A stretch of 64,000 nucleotides of DNA from Paulinella micropora (lineage: Eukaryota; Cercozoa; Imbricatea; Euglyphida; Paulinellidae), in the NCBI GenBank assembly GCA_019918135.1, contig WBZZ01003023.1:55001-119000 (forward strand), read 5' to 3'. Shown here piece by piece: positions 22,185 to 32,528 of this stretch. The position numbers and the translations under genes were made by a program. Each line of letters opens with the position of its first letter. Positions within the stretch are counted from its first letter, which is position 1. Below the pieces are notes generated by a model. It was not told where the DNA came from. It saw nothing but the letters and a program-made list of their open reading frames with translations, and made no database searches.

Positions 22185-23501
22185 CTATTGTCCAGATTGA
22201 GACGAGACGGTCAGCGAAACTGAAAGATGCTGCGCAGCGGGCGTCTCCTTCTCCAGCGGTAACTGGATCACGTAGTAAGCAGCCAGCCCCTGGAACAACT
22301 TGGTGATCTTGGCCAAGTCATCAGCCGCGTCGAATTCAGCGGTGATGACTGTCCCCTTGTTAGGGTCGCGTTTCACATCCTCGCGTTTTAGCAGATAGTC
22401 TTTTAAATAATCATTTTTTAGGGCCTCCAAATCTGCATCGGACCTGTCTTTGCCTTTCTTCAGCAGCTGTTTGTAAATTTCGCGGGTTTGGATGTAGTTG
22501 CCGTTGGCGCGCCCCTTCTCGCGCACGGTTTCCGCAAACTCTGCCTCCTGCAGGACCGTGCACAAAGACTCCCCCAGGCCGTCGTCCGTGGTCACGGTTG
22601 CTTTGTTGTCTTCGGCCCACTTGTACATGTTCTCCAGGGCTTTTGCAGGGGTCGTGTGCGAGTCCACGCCCGCGCCCGCCACGTGGATCTGCAGGCTCTT
22701 GAAACCCTTGATCTTTCCTTCCTTGAATAGCGCTTGTAGCGCTAGGCACACTCTCACGTCCCGTCCGTCTCGGTCAGGGCTTGTAATGTCACTGCCCGCG
22801 TCGAACAGGCGCACCTCGAAGCCGCCGTCCTCGTCGCCGACTGTATTGCTGAGGTACCTGGCCATCGCTGCTTTCATTGGTATCATGTCACCCGTTTCGG
22901 TTGTAGGGGTCATGTAAGGATTAGCGATGATTTTTTCAAAGCCTTTGTACTGATCCCTGAATTGCTCGGTGCTCAAACTCTCCGCCGCAAGCGAACAGTA
23001 GACGAAATCCGCGTTTGCCAGGCTTACTTGCAGTTGTTGGATTCGTTCTGCGCGGTCTTTGTTTTTGGGCGCTAGCTTGTCCAAGAGACCGTCGTTTAGG
23101 CCGTTTGTAAAAGCACCGACGCCGACTCCGGGGACCTCGAACGCCTGGCTGCTCTGCAGCACGTCTGTCTCAATTTGCAGGGCTTTGAACCACTGGTCTG
23201 CTTCATCGAGTGTCAGCTGAGGCCGCGATGCGCTAGGCGGTCTTTTCTTTTTAGGATCAACGTTGTTCAGCATGGCTTTCTCGTACCCATCAGCCCAGAA
23301 ATAGCCAGCGGTCACGGGGTAGTACGTGCGTTTTCCCGGGGGTTGTCCAAGAGCTTCTTTCTTTCTTGCCGCATAAACTTTGTAGGCGGCAATCCCAAGA
23401 GCAAGCACGCCCTGGAAATCTCCGCCGCCACCGGCGCCGACAAGCACGATTTTCTTGAACACTGGATTGTCGCAACTTACGTCAGTGCATTTCTTCTCCA
23501 T
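22185..23501 (-). CDS. DUF1152-like protein
   Basis: The ATG at 23501 gives a 438-residue intact protein. Residues 18-31 (IVLVGAGGGGDFQG) match the glycine-rich N-terminal nucleotide-binding-like loop of DUF1152, a family known mainly from bacteria and archaea with no established biochemical role. Downstream segments include ADFVYCSLAAESLS, a FDAGSDITSPDRDGRDVRVCLA stretch (Asp-rich, probably a conserved pocket) and IHVAGAGVDSHTTPAKAL, consistent with an alpha/beta Rossmann-like protein. There is no signal peptide or membrane segment, so it is likely cytosolic. Its presence between secretory-type genes is odd and could reflect gene capture. Family call is moderate and needs a profile search. 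Confidence 0.55.
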   Translation of the reverse strand: MEKKCTDVSCDNPVFKKIVLVGAGGGGDFQGVLALGIAAYKVYAARKKEALGQPPGKRTYYPVTAGYFWADGYEKAMLNNVDPKKKRPPSASRPQLTLDEADQWFKALQIETDVLQSSQAFEVPGVGVGAFTNGLNDGLLDKLAPKNKDRAERIQQLQVSLANADFVYCSLAAESLSTEQFRDQYKGFEKIIANPYMTPTTETGDMIPMKAAMARYLSNTVGDEDGGFEVRLFDAGSDITSPDRDGRDVRVCLALQALFKEGKIKGFKSLQIHVAGAGVDSHTTPAKALENMYKWAEDNKATVTTDDGLGESLCTVLQEAEFAETVREKGRANGNYIQTREIYKQLLKKGKDRSDADLEALKNDYLKDYLLKREDVKRDPNKGTVITAEFDAADDLAKITKLFQGLAAYYVIQLPLEKETPAAQHLSVSLTVSSQSGQ

Positions 23502-24249
23502 CTTTGGGAATTTAGAAGAAAAGAACAAACTAAGCACGAATTCTGCCTTGTCTCGTTGACGGGAAAAGATATTAGCAAAAGTGGGGTTCGGGGGGGGGGC
23601 CAGAGTTCTTTCTTTTTGCGCCGCCCCCCCCCCCCATCTCTTTCTCCCAACCCACCGCCAAGAAAAAAGAAAAAGACCTGCCAAATTTGCCAGAATGGCA
23701 AGGGAGGGGGGGGCCGGCGCCCGGAAAAAAAGAAAACGAGCTTTTTTGGGATAGAGCAAGAGAGAGAGACAAAGCAGTCTTCTGTTTGTTTACAACGACC
23801 TTTTTTCTTTGTCTGGTCGCCGGCCCCCCGCGTTCTCCACGTCCAACCTCCGTCCGGGTTGGGGGGATTTGCCGCTCTATCCCCCACCTCCTCATGCTTC
23901 CACACCCTCATTTCCACCCTTTTTTTTTCCTCCTTTCTTTTTTTTCTTTTTTTTCCCTTTCTTTTTCTTTTCTTTTTGGTTGGCCGCCAGAAAATTAATT
24001 CAGCACCCGTTCAGAAAAAAATGTATTGAGAAGACCGGCCCCCCTGCCTCCCCCGTCTTTTCTGCCCCCCTCCGCAAATCCCTTACGCTACCAACAAAGT
24101 TTTAGCAAACAATTCTTAATATTGAAAAAAAAACCCTGACCTCTTCCCCCTTTGGGTGGGCTGTCCTGCAGAAAGTCGCGCCGTAGTTGTACAACTTAAA
24201 AAAAAAAAGGTGCATTTATTGATGCTAAAGATTTTGCAAAATTTGTTTT
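23502..24249. other. Long non-coding spacer with homopolymers
   Basis: About 750 bases between minus-strand genes. It has G runs (23590-23599), C runs (23626-23637), T-rich blocks (23920-23990) and an A run (24198-24209). Small frames here are low-complexity Pro/Phe/Lys products. A polypyrimidine stretch of this size could be a transcript-start region for the DUF1152-like gene, but no motif is defensible. Confidence 0.5.
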
Positions 24250-25873
24250 TCAGTCTCCAAGCAGCTGTGACGCCGATCTTTCCAAGTACGAGTCACAAAC
24301 TTGTTCTCTAAATTCATCTACGAGGCCAGCGCTTGTTAACCTTGGGTGTAGGTTTCGTTGCAACCAGGACGTTAGTGTACTCCAGGTTTCTTCGCTAGTA
24401 ACCTGGTGGTCTAGGAGCAGGGTTTGCAGCTTAGGTAGCTGGAGCAGCAGCTCTGGTTGCTGCCAGCCGGCAATTACGTCGTTATCTCTTGCAATCAGCG
24501 ACAGTAGCTGCAAGTTGTTCAAGCGTAAAGCGGCCAGCACCTGCAGCCCGACTTCAGTCCCTGACCAGAGCTTTTCTAGCGCCAGCACTCGCAACTTGAG
24601 GCCCGTAGGGAAATGAGCCAGAAGGGACTCGCATCTCGGATCTCGCGCTCTTAGCTGCCTGAGCTGGGGGGCGTCACCCAGGAGCGTGACATCCCCCGGC
24701 TCTTCGCCGCGCAGGCAATAGTCCAGGTGCAGTAGCCGCAGATGCTCGCGGTTCACGTGTTGGAGCACGTCGAAGTTGATGTGCGGGAAACCCTGCAGCC
24801 TCAGAGCTCGCAGTCTTAGTTTTCGAAGGCTGGGGCAGTCCTTCAGGTCGTAACTGCTCAGGTCGTGGCCGCGGCGGGCGTCTTCTGTTAGGCAGAGCTC
24901 TTCCAGAGCAGTCAGCGCTCGCAGCACAAGCTCCAACGAAGCGGCGCCTAGACGGCAGCCATGGAGTGACAGCTTTTTCAGCGCGGGCGGCATTCTGGTG
25001 AAATCCCTAGCTAGTTTGGAGCGCAATTTCTCATCGAGGGCCGGGTCGTGCCGGTCTCCGTTTAGGCGCTTGAAGGAGACGCTCAGCTCGCGCAGCTCCG
25101 GTAGGCAGGGTAGCTCTGTCTTGTCTTCTCGCAAGTACCAATGCACAGAGTCTGTGTCGCCTTGAAAGTGCAGTGCCCTGACTTGAGTGGGCCAATTTGC
25201 AAGATTCAGCTGTCCATGATCGATGATCAACAGGTCGGCGCGCACGCCGCTTAGGTCTACCCCAGTCATGTCCTTTTTCGAACGCTCTGGGCGTGCGAGA
25301 TCGAGTTGCTTAAAGCGCAGCACCGCCAGCAACTTGACATCATCATGTTCTGGACTTTCTAAGTAGCAGTAAAAGAACGACACTTTCGCTTTGGCCCACA
25401 CCGGCGCCCAACGCCGGAGCATACCGACGCAACCTTCGTCAGCCAGATCCAAACTCTCGGTGAAGGCTAGGCTGGACCACACGTCGCTGTTGGAAAGAAC
25501 AACAACCTGCGCAGAGACTTCGAGGCAGAGGCCACGCACAGAGCGTCCGGAAGCTTCACGCGGCTGAGCACGCAGGGCCAGATATCAGCCGGCAGCATCT
25601 CTAGCCATGCCTAAGGGCGAAGCCAGCAAAACAACAACCACAAAAAAGAATGAGCAGAAACTGAACCTGCGGGGGTTCGCTTGCAATGTCTTCTTGGCTT
25701 GTGGCATGACCGAGCCAGCCCCCCCAACCCCCCCCCCCCCCAAAAAATAAAGAACAGAAAAAAGCAGGGGACAAAAGAGGAGGGAAAGGAAGAGAAGTGT
25801 ACTTTAGGGTCTCTGAGGTACGGCACCTCTTGGCGGCCGGGGGGCCGTCTGTTGAGCTCTTGTCACTCATCAT
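24250..25873 (-). CDS. F-box/leucine-rich-repeat protein
   Basis: The main frame (24250-25539) has more than ten LRR-like units, for example LPELRELSVSFKRL, LKKLSLHGCRLG, LRKLRLRALRLQGF and LQLLSLIARDND. Upstream on the same strand, near 25550-25610, LPADIWPCVLSRVKLPDAL reads as an F-box, and the probable start is the MMSDKSS codon pair at 25873. A GT-AG type intron rich in homopolymers (roughly 25630-25805) probably separates the start exon from the F-box. F-box proteins bind Skp1 and present LRR-bound targets to SCF ubiquitin ligases. The locus is not one continuous frame, partly because of the likely intron. Confidence 0.65.
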
Positions 25874-26265
25874 AGCCGCCTAACAAAAAAAAAATCGTCA
25901 ACAAGGCTCTTAAATTTCTTTTTGTGTGTAAGACTACCGAAAGAGACTCCAAGAAACAAAAAGAAAGCCTGGCCAAATTTTTTTTCAGGCAGTGGGGAAG
26001 AAAAAAAAAGAGGGTAGGGTGCAATTTAAGGGGCAGGCGCGGGGCCGGCGGGCCGGTTGGGGGGGGGGGGGGCAAAGGTTCGAGCACCGGCCCGCCCCCC
26101 CCCCCCCCTCTCTCTCTAGCCGGCTTCCCCCCCCCCCCCCCCCACCGCGCGCCTTTGTCTTAGTTTCCGCTCGTCCCTTTTTTCCTTTTGGCTTCTGCTT
26201 TTGGCTTTGCTTTGCTTTTTCTCTTTCTCTCTCTTTCTCAGCCCCAAGCCAGCCACAGCCTGTCG
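25874..26265. promoter_or_regulatory. Divergent intergenic region between two F-box/LRR genes
   Basis: About 390 bases between F-box/LRR genes that point away from each other, so promoters for both should lie here. It contains poly-G (26060-26071), poly-C (26096-26108 and 26128-26142) and a CT-rich run just before the right-hand ATG. Head-to-head placement of two paralogue-type genes suggests duplication with inversion. Confidence 0.4.
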
Positions 26266-27722
26266 ATGAACGGCCCGCACCGCGGTAGAAAGCGCCAAAA
26301 AAGAGCGCTTTCGCCCAGCCATGACAGTCTGTCGGCAGACGTGGTCCGGCTGCTCCTTGCCTTTCTGCCGCACCTAGATTTGCTGCGTTTGTCACGAGTG
26401 TGCCGCGGCGGGCTCTGGGGCTCCGACCGCTGGCGGCCCACGGAGCTGGTGCTGCCCTGCCTTCCGCCTAAAGCGGCGTTGCTCGCGCTGCGCGCGCGAG
26501 GCTCTTCGATTACCGAGGCGGTGGTGGATACCGCGGCGTTCGAGGGTTCGGGGACACTGGCGGAGTGCGCCAGCTGCTTGCCAGGCGTTCGCTCGCTGCG
26601 GCTCGTGTCCTGGAGAAAAGACGCCGACGACGTTCGGGCCCTGGCCGGCCTCACAATGTTGCAACAGCTGTCGTTCGAGTACTGCCGGGGCCTTTCCGCG
26701 ACTGTACTCTCACCGCTAGCCGCGCTGGTCCGGCTGCGCCGGGCTCGCTTCTTTAGGTGTGGCTGGCTGCCCGCCCTGGGCTGGCTCGTGAGTGTCCCGG
26801 CGCTAACTGAGCTCGACTTGTCGGGCTCCTACCAGCAACGCGACGACCTCGACGCGCTGCTGCGGCTGCTGCCGCGGTTGCGCGTGTTGTCACTGCCCGA
26901 CTACAAAAGTTATCGCTGCCCCGAGGGGCTGGCGGAGCTCACGGAGCTCAGGAGCCTGCGATTTCCTTCGACGCGTACCGTGTGCCGGACCGCCGTGCCC
27001 GTGCTGCGGCGCCTGGGGCACCTGAAGAATTGTGCCTCCAGTACTGTGCGGTCAAGGCACAGGACGTGGCGGAACTGCTGGCCTGCCTGGCGAGTCTGCC
27101 CGAGCTGCGGAGCCTGGCCTGGCACGACACTTTCGGTATGCTGGACGACTCGTGCGCGGATGGTCGCATCAGGCTGCGGGTCGAACGGTTGACACTCTGT
27201 AACGCGGCGCTGCGCTCCTCACGCTTCTTCAGCTGCTGGCCCAACCTGAGCGCGCTGACCTTCACCAAGGCGTTGTTCTTGGAGGAGCTGGACCACATTG
27301 CGGCTGTGGCCGAGGACGTCGTGCTGTCCGGCTGCCTGTGTTTGCACGGGCTGCGTTTCGGCAGCGCGCCCAGGCTGCAGAAGTTAACCATCACCGACTG
27401 TGCAACTGAGCTCGACCTGCGGGCCATGGGCCCGACTCCGCGCCTGCGCGAGCTGACGCTAGAGAACGTGGCGGGCGTCTCGAACTTGTGCGCGCTACTC
27501 ACGGACAGCCCCGCGCTGTCGAGCCTGAGCCTCAGCGGGACGCCGCTCGACCTGCAAAATAACAGGGACTTGCAACTCTTGCAAAAAAGAATCCCTTGCA
27601 AGTTTTTGGGGTTTGTAGACGGTCCTTCCCGCCCCCCCCCCCCACGTTCCTCGATCCCGAAGTTGGTGGTCTGGGCACACAAATACACCAAAAGAAGAAA
27701 TGCCAGCATTCTCAGCGATTGA
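26266..27722 (+). CDS. F-box/leucine-rich-repeat protein
   Basis: The ATG at 26266 leads to a basic N-terminus (RGRKRQKR, a possible nuclear signal) and an F-box (LSADVVRLLLAFLPHLDLLR, about residues 22-41). LRRs follow, for example VRSLRLVSWRKDADDVRALA, LTMLQQLSFEYCRGLS and LPRLRVLSLPDY. A second frame (26982-27722) continues with LRRs such as LRSLAWHDTF and LQKLTITDC, then a non-repeat basic tail. The expected role is substrate selection for an SCF E3 ligase. The locus appears broken (about one break). It is the head-to-head partner of the minus-strand F-box/LRR gene to its left and same-strand neighbour of another one to its right. Confidence 0.7.
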
Positions 27723-27961
27723 AACGTGGGGAAGGGGGGGGGGGGGGGCACCGTGTGAAAAGGAATGTCCTTTCGCTGCCCTCCTCACCTGACCACCAAA
27801 AAGATTTTGGTGGTCAAGACACACAAAAAAGGGAATGACCACGTCCTAAATTCGGAAGACATTCATTAAAAAGAAACAAAACCAAAAAAAAAAGGAAAAC
27901 CAAAAGCCAACCACCACAAAAGGGGGGAGGAGGGGGAGGGGGGGGAACTGCAGACAAAGCG

Positions 27962-29589
27962 ATGTCCACGCCCAAGCGCATGAGGTTCGACATTGCGCCA
28001 GTGCAGCCCGCTCTCCTGAGCCTGCCAGCCGACGTCTGGGAGCTGGTCTGTGCCCTGGTCGCGGATAATCCGTCGTGGCTGTTCGCGGTCTGGTTGGGGG
28101 TTTGCAAGGACGCGAAAATTAACGGTTGCCCCGCGTCGTTCCCCGCGCTACGAATACGTTCGGACGGCGCACAGGTCCCCGCGGCTCAGTGGCAAGAATG
28201 GAAAGAGATCAATTGCCTGACTATTCGCGGCAAAGGGGCTGCCCCGATCCTGCGACTTATCAGAGAGAATAAGACTATCGTACAGACTATCCTGATTGAC
28301 AGAGTCACAGACCAGGACCTAAAAGAGGCCGCGGACATTGCGAGCTTGCGAGGTCTGGGCAGCATTCACGAGAAGTACAGTAACTGTAACGAAGGGCCCG
28401 TGTGTGTCCCGTGCAACACTTGGCTGAGCAGCTGCTCGGCGGCCACCGACGAAGCACTGATCGCCTACCTAAAAGTCAAGAAGCCGCGCACCTAGATCTG
28501 AGCCATAGAAGAGACGAGCCGAGCGCCGGTCTCTATACGGCCTTGCAACAGAGAACAGAGCTGCGGCGGCTGGACCTGTCTTTTAGCGGCGTCTCCTCTT
28601 TGAGCTGGCTGGCGACACTCAAGAAACTGCGGTATCTAAGCCTTGATAGCTGCGAAGCGCTCACTGACTCCTCTTTTGCACATTTGTCGGGCCTGAGCGA
28701 ACTGCGGTACCTAATTCTTGATGATTGCATCGCAGTCGCTGACTTGGCCCTGGAAAACTTGTCGCGGCTGCACAATCTCAAGCATTTGTCCTTGCTTAGC
28801 TGCGCCGACGTGCCTATGACAGAGCTAACGAAGCGTTCACGCCTGCATCAGCTAGAATACCTGAACCTGACTTTTCTGCAGCAAGTAACTGACCTCGAAT
28901 TTGTCACGGGTACGCCCAAACTGCGGGAGCTGATCCTCTGTCGATGCAACGTGAACGACGACGCGCTGCGATATTTGAGAAATCTGCAAGACCTGCGGGT
29001 CCTGGATCTTTTTGGCAACAAAAACATAACAAGTGCTGGGCTCACTGACGTAGCGCGGCTGAAACGGCTGCGAGAGCTAGATCTGGGCTCCTGTCACCGC
29101 ATCACTTCTGCCGGGCTACAACATCTCTCCGGCCTCAAACTGCAAAAGCTGAATCTGGAGGGTTGTGCGATCGACGAGTTCAAGTCTTTGTCTGAGTTCC
29201 ACGCGCTGCAGGACCTGTCGCTGGGCGGCCCGGAATTGACTGGTGATGAACTTGCTCATCTGCCGCGCAATTTGCAGAGATTGACTCTCGAAGGCGGCCC
29301 ACGACTTGACGGAGAGAAACTCCGACGTTTGTCGCGCGTGCCAGAGCTGCAGCAGCTGGTTGTAAAGGACTGTGCCAATCTGGCTTCTATCGTGCATTTG
29401 AGAGCATTGCTAAACCTGCGGGACCTACGTTTTACTAATTGTCCCGGGCTTACTAATGACGTGTTTGAGCACTGTCTGGCCATGGAAAATTTACAAAAAC
29501 TAAATATCTCGCGTGCTGGAAAAATAAGTAGAGATGCAATCGAGGCTTTCAAAAGAGCGCGCCCTGGTTGCGACTTTCATTGCAGATAA
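27962..29589 (+). CDS. F-box/leucine-rich-repeat protein
   Basis: The ATG at 27962 starts MSTPKRMRFD, followed by an F-box (LLSLPADVWELVCALVADNP, about residues 19-38) and a non-repeat linker. The second frame (28402-29589) holds about twelve regular LRRs of the FBXL type, for example LRRLDLSFSGVSSLSWLATL, LRYLSLDSCEALTDSSFAHL, LRELDLGSCHRITSAGLQHL and LQKLNISRAGKISRDAIEAF. The ITSAGL-type spacing is characteristic of cysteine-containing LRRs. It is the best preserved LRR array in the window. A role in SCF-type ubiquitination is family knowledge; the target is unknown. The two frames do not read as one (about one break). Confidence 0.75.
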
Positions 29590-29776
29590 AAACAAGCATT
29601 TCGGCTTACACCGGAGCAAATTAAAGCACTGACACACTTGTTCGAGCTAAACGCCCTTTTTGTTTTCAGGTTGAAATGTCTCGAGTTTTTAATTAAAGAA
29701 ACGTTGCAAAACAATTGTTTTGATTTTTACAAGCGTAGAAACAGACGTCTGTTTTTCTTTTAGATGTCCGAGACTT

Positions 29777-30175
29777 TTACTCTTGGTAGAAGCCGCATGG
29801 ACATTCGTCCTGATCTTCGGAATTGTTAAGTTCTCCACAGTTTTTGCAGGGGTAGTAGCAGCAAGTCTCGCAGCCGATCTCTAGGATTGACGCCATGGCT
29901 GCTTCGTGAGACTCTGCAATTCTGCTTGCACCCAACAGTGCTTGCAGAAGCAGGTGATTCTGTTCGCGAAGCTTGTCTTCGCTGCACTCCGCAACCTCTT
30001 CGCAAAGCTTCAAGCGTTTTCCCTCGGAGCCGGCTACTTCCTTGTAGTGCACGCGGAACTCTTGGCCCTGCCGACACCAGGCCTCATTGACAGCTTCCTT
30101 CCCGCGCTTGACTAACAGGATCTTCTTGGCACTCGCCTTGGCCGCCTCTGGGTCAGTGCGTGTTCTCTTACTCAT
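29777..30175 (-). CDS. Small protein with C-terminal zinc-ribbon-like cysteines
   Basis: This is an intact 132-residue frame from an ATG at 30175. The N-terminal half is basic and helical (KRTRTDPEAAKASAKK). A Glu/Leu-rich helical middle could form a coiled coil. The C-terminus has CETCCYYPCKNCGEL and a final CPCGFYQE, giving several CxxC pairs compatible with one zinc site. A nucleic-acid or protein-binding role is plausible but no family is recognised. It converges with the LRR gene on its left. Confidence 0.6.
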   Translation of the reverse strand: MSKRTRTDPEAAKASAKKILLVKRGKEAVNEAWCRQGQEFRVHYKEVAGSEGKRLKLCEEVAECSEDKLREQNHLLLQALLGASRIAESHEAAMASILEIGCETCCYYPCKNCGELNNSEDQDECPCGFYQE

Positions 30176-30283
30176 ACCTATTTGACAATTTTCGACAACA
30201 TCTGTCCTGCCTTTTTTTTTTCTTTTTTAGACAGAGAGAGAGACAAGAGAGGGAAATAAAAAAGATAATGCAACACAAGCTTT

Positions 30284-30623
30284 GATACAGTTCGGGGGGG
30301 GGGGAGAGAGAGGGGGCACAACCCCCAAAGAACATGCGCAAAAAATCACACACACACACATTCGCAAAAGCACAAGAATTCACACACACACATTCGCAAA
30401 AGCACAAGAATTCACACACACACATTCGCAAAAGCACAAGAATTCACACACACACATTCGCAAAAGCACAAGAATTCACACACACATACACTCTTGATGA
30501 TACAACCAGTACACACTTATTGCCAAGAGCACAAAACTGATTTGATACCAAAATGTCCAACACGAAAAGTGGACAGCTTTGGTTTCTTTAGAGGCCCCCC
30601 CCACCCCCCCCCCGAACTGTATC
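30284..30623. repeat. ACAC-rich patch bounded by inverted repeats
   Basis: GATACAGTTCGGGGGGGG begins at 30284, and its reverse complement CCCCCCCGAACTGTATC ends at 30623, giving terminal inverted repeats of about 20 bp around a 340-bp segment. Inside are four copies of a 32-bp unit (CACACATTCGCAAAAGCACAAGAATTCA type) starting near 30355, 30387, 30419 and 30451. No clear target-site duplication is visible and there is no coding capacity. It could be a small non-autonomous DNA element or just a stable hairpin. Confidence 0.6.
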
Positions 30624-30719
30624 ATATTGCGCAGATTGCACTTCGGTGGCACCGACTACCGACATAAAATCCTTGGGGCTCGATACGGGCAAAAACACCA
30701 AAAGTAAAAACTATCGCCT

Positions 30720-30935
30720 GCACACACAAAAATCACACAAAAATCACGCACGACGATCATACACAAAAATCACACACGACGATCACACAAAAATCACACA
30801 AAAATCGCACACACATTCGCAAAAGCACAAGAATTCACACACACACGTTACACACAAAAATCACACAAAAATCACACACGACGATCACACAAAAATCACA
30901 CAAAAATCACACAAAAATCACACACACAAGATGCA
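30720..30935. repeat. Simple and short tandem repeats (ACACAAAAATC / CGACGATCACAC)
   Basis: Irregular tandem copies of ACACAAAAATC are interspersed with CACACGACGATC. One further copy of the 32-bp TTCGCAAAAGCACAAGAATT unit lies at about 30817, linking this patch to the one at 30355-30490. The flanking DNA to 31500 is GT-rich, then pyrimidine-rich, with no supported gene. Confidence 0.7.
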
Positions 30936-31530
30936 GTGTTGCGAAAGGATACAGAAACGATTTGCGAAAAGTCCAAGATAGGGAGAGGGTGGGGATTTTC
31001 TAATCTCTGTGCTTGTGTATCGTCGTGTCTGAATTTGGGCGTGTGTATGATTTGTAGTGTTATGAATTCGTGTGTGTGATTTTGTGTGTATGTTGTTTTC
31101 TTTCTTTTTTTGTCTTTCTGAACAAGGGTGTGTTTGTGTTTAAGGTCTGTTTGTTGTTCTGTCGCGCGTGCATTCTGCGTGCGCTGAGTTGGTGTTTTTG
31201 TGCAATTTTTTGAATGTTCTACCAAATTCCTTGCATTTGCACTCAGGCATCCCGTGGTGATAATAAACAAAACACACACACACACACACAAAACAAAAAC
31301 AAAACAGGATCAGCGTGAAAGAAAAACCATCCTACGAGTTTTCTTCTTTGTTAACTCTTCCCATCCACCCACCTGTCCCCTTTTCCCTTGCATTTCTTAC
31401 CCCCCCCTCCCCCCCTCACCTTGCTTATTGCAATCAGTCTCTCTCTCTCCCTTCATGTTGCCCCGTTATAATCAGCCAAGTATTACAAAATATATTTGCT
31501 AAAAACGTTATTTACGCGCCTTCCTTAGGT

Positions 31531-32228
31531 ATGGACGACGAAGACCGAGAACTCTTGAAATGGATACAGCAAAATGCTTGCAAAGACAAAGTTACGCATT
31601 TAGAAGGTATGGGAGAACAATTCAAAAAGGAATGGGAAGACCTGCGAAACTTTGTTGAGCAAAAAAAGTCGCTAGCGGAATTCAAATTGGTACCAAACAC
31701 GCCCCTCTTTTTTTTTTTTTACAGAAACCTTCCTTGCACATTCTTTTTTTCTTGTTCTTTGTTAGGCCCAAAACGACAAGTTGAGAAATGATGCGCAGAT
31801 ACTCAAAGCGATATACGAATCTCTTGACAGTGAAACTTTTACGCGTAGTCAATCGCGGCGCCGTGGAGCTCCCCGGACGACCCCTCCCGTGCGAAGCAGC
31901 AAGCCTCCAAAACAAAAAAAACGTCGCGGCGACATTTCGGACGATCAGTTAACACTTTGGCATGCTTGGGCGCGGGGTTTCGACGGGAAGTGCCTGAAAG
32001 CCGAAGATAAAGAAAAGCTACAGAATATCATTCGTGTCTTTTCTGACTGATACTGAGGCAAAACAAGACGCCAAAAGGTTGTACACGCAATATCACCAGA
32101 AAAACGTTGGTCTCGCTCGCGCTGTTGCCCCGAGTAGTAACGCGGCGGGAGGTTCAGGTGCCTCGCCCCCATCACAGTCGTCTCAATCGCCGATGCACGA
32201 TCCGGTACACACTTTTTACGCAAAGTGA
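31531..32228 (+). CDS. Small intron-containing gene, basic middle region, unknown function
   Basis: The ATG at 31531 starts an acidic helical N-terminus (MDDEDRELLKWIQQNACKDK). A 76-nt GT-AG intron at 31690-31765 (donor GTACCA, T-rich tract, acceptor TTAG) keeps the frame. Exon 2 is basic (SQSRRRGAPRTTPPVR, KPPKQKKRRGD) and ends in a helical segment with LTLWHAWARGF. A further frame to 32228 (DTEAKQDAKRLYTQYHQ) probably belongs to the same gene. A second possible intron (GTACACAC to TTTTAG, about 32202-32322) would lead to a short last exon ending near 32385. Domain and function are not recognised. The intron proves expression in, or adaptation to, a spliceosomal system. Confidence 0.55.
31690..31765 (+). 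other. Spliceosomal-type intron
   Basis: 76 nt, GTACCA donor, long T tract and TTGTTAG acceptor. The flanking frames join in phase 0 without a stop. The GTAC-type donor recurs in the introns of the capsid and ATPase genes. Confidence 0.65.
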
Positions 32229-32528
32229 TTTTTTTCTTTTTGATTGGCAAAAAAAAAAGAAAAGACCGTAAGAGTGAGATCACCAGCACCTCATTTTCTT
32301 TTTTTTTTCTTGTAACATTTTTAGGATCTGGATACTGCGCTCTATTTAGCGGGGACACGAGGACACCGTTCGCGTGGACAACGCTAACAATTCGGTCAGC
32401 TTGATTTTTTTTTAATTGTCCGGACGAACAATCTTTAAAAAAAAAGTTTTTCTAATAAAAAAAAAAGAAAGATTTGCTACGGACTAGTCTTTTTTTAATT
32501 TGTCAGCAGAAAAAAAATCGGGGTTGTC

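Noticed and set aside
30168-30437. Cys-rich minus-strand frame (CVCEFLCF repeats)
   Set aside because: It is simply the translation of the 32-bp ACAC repeat; no start context or conserved composition.
30334-30540. CRISPR-like array in the ACAC region
   Set aside because: The 32-bp units follow one another without unique spacers and no cas-type gene is near; it is a plain tandem repeat.
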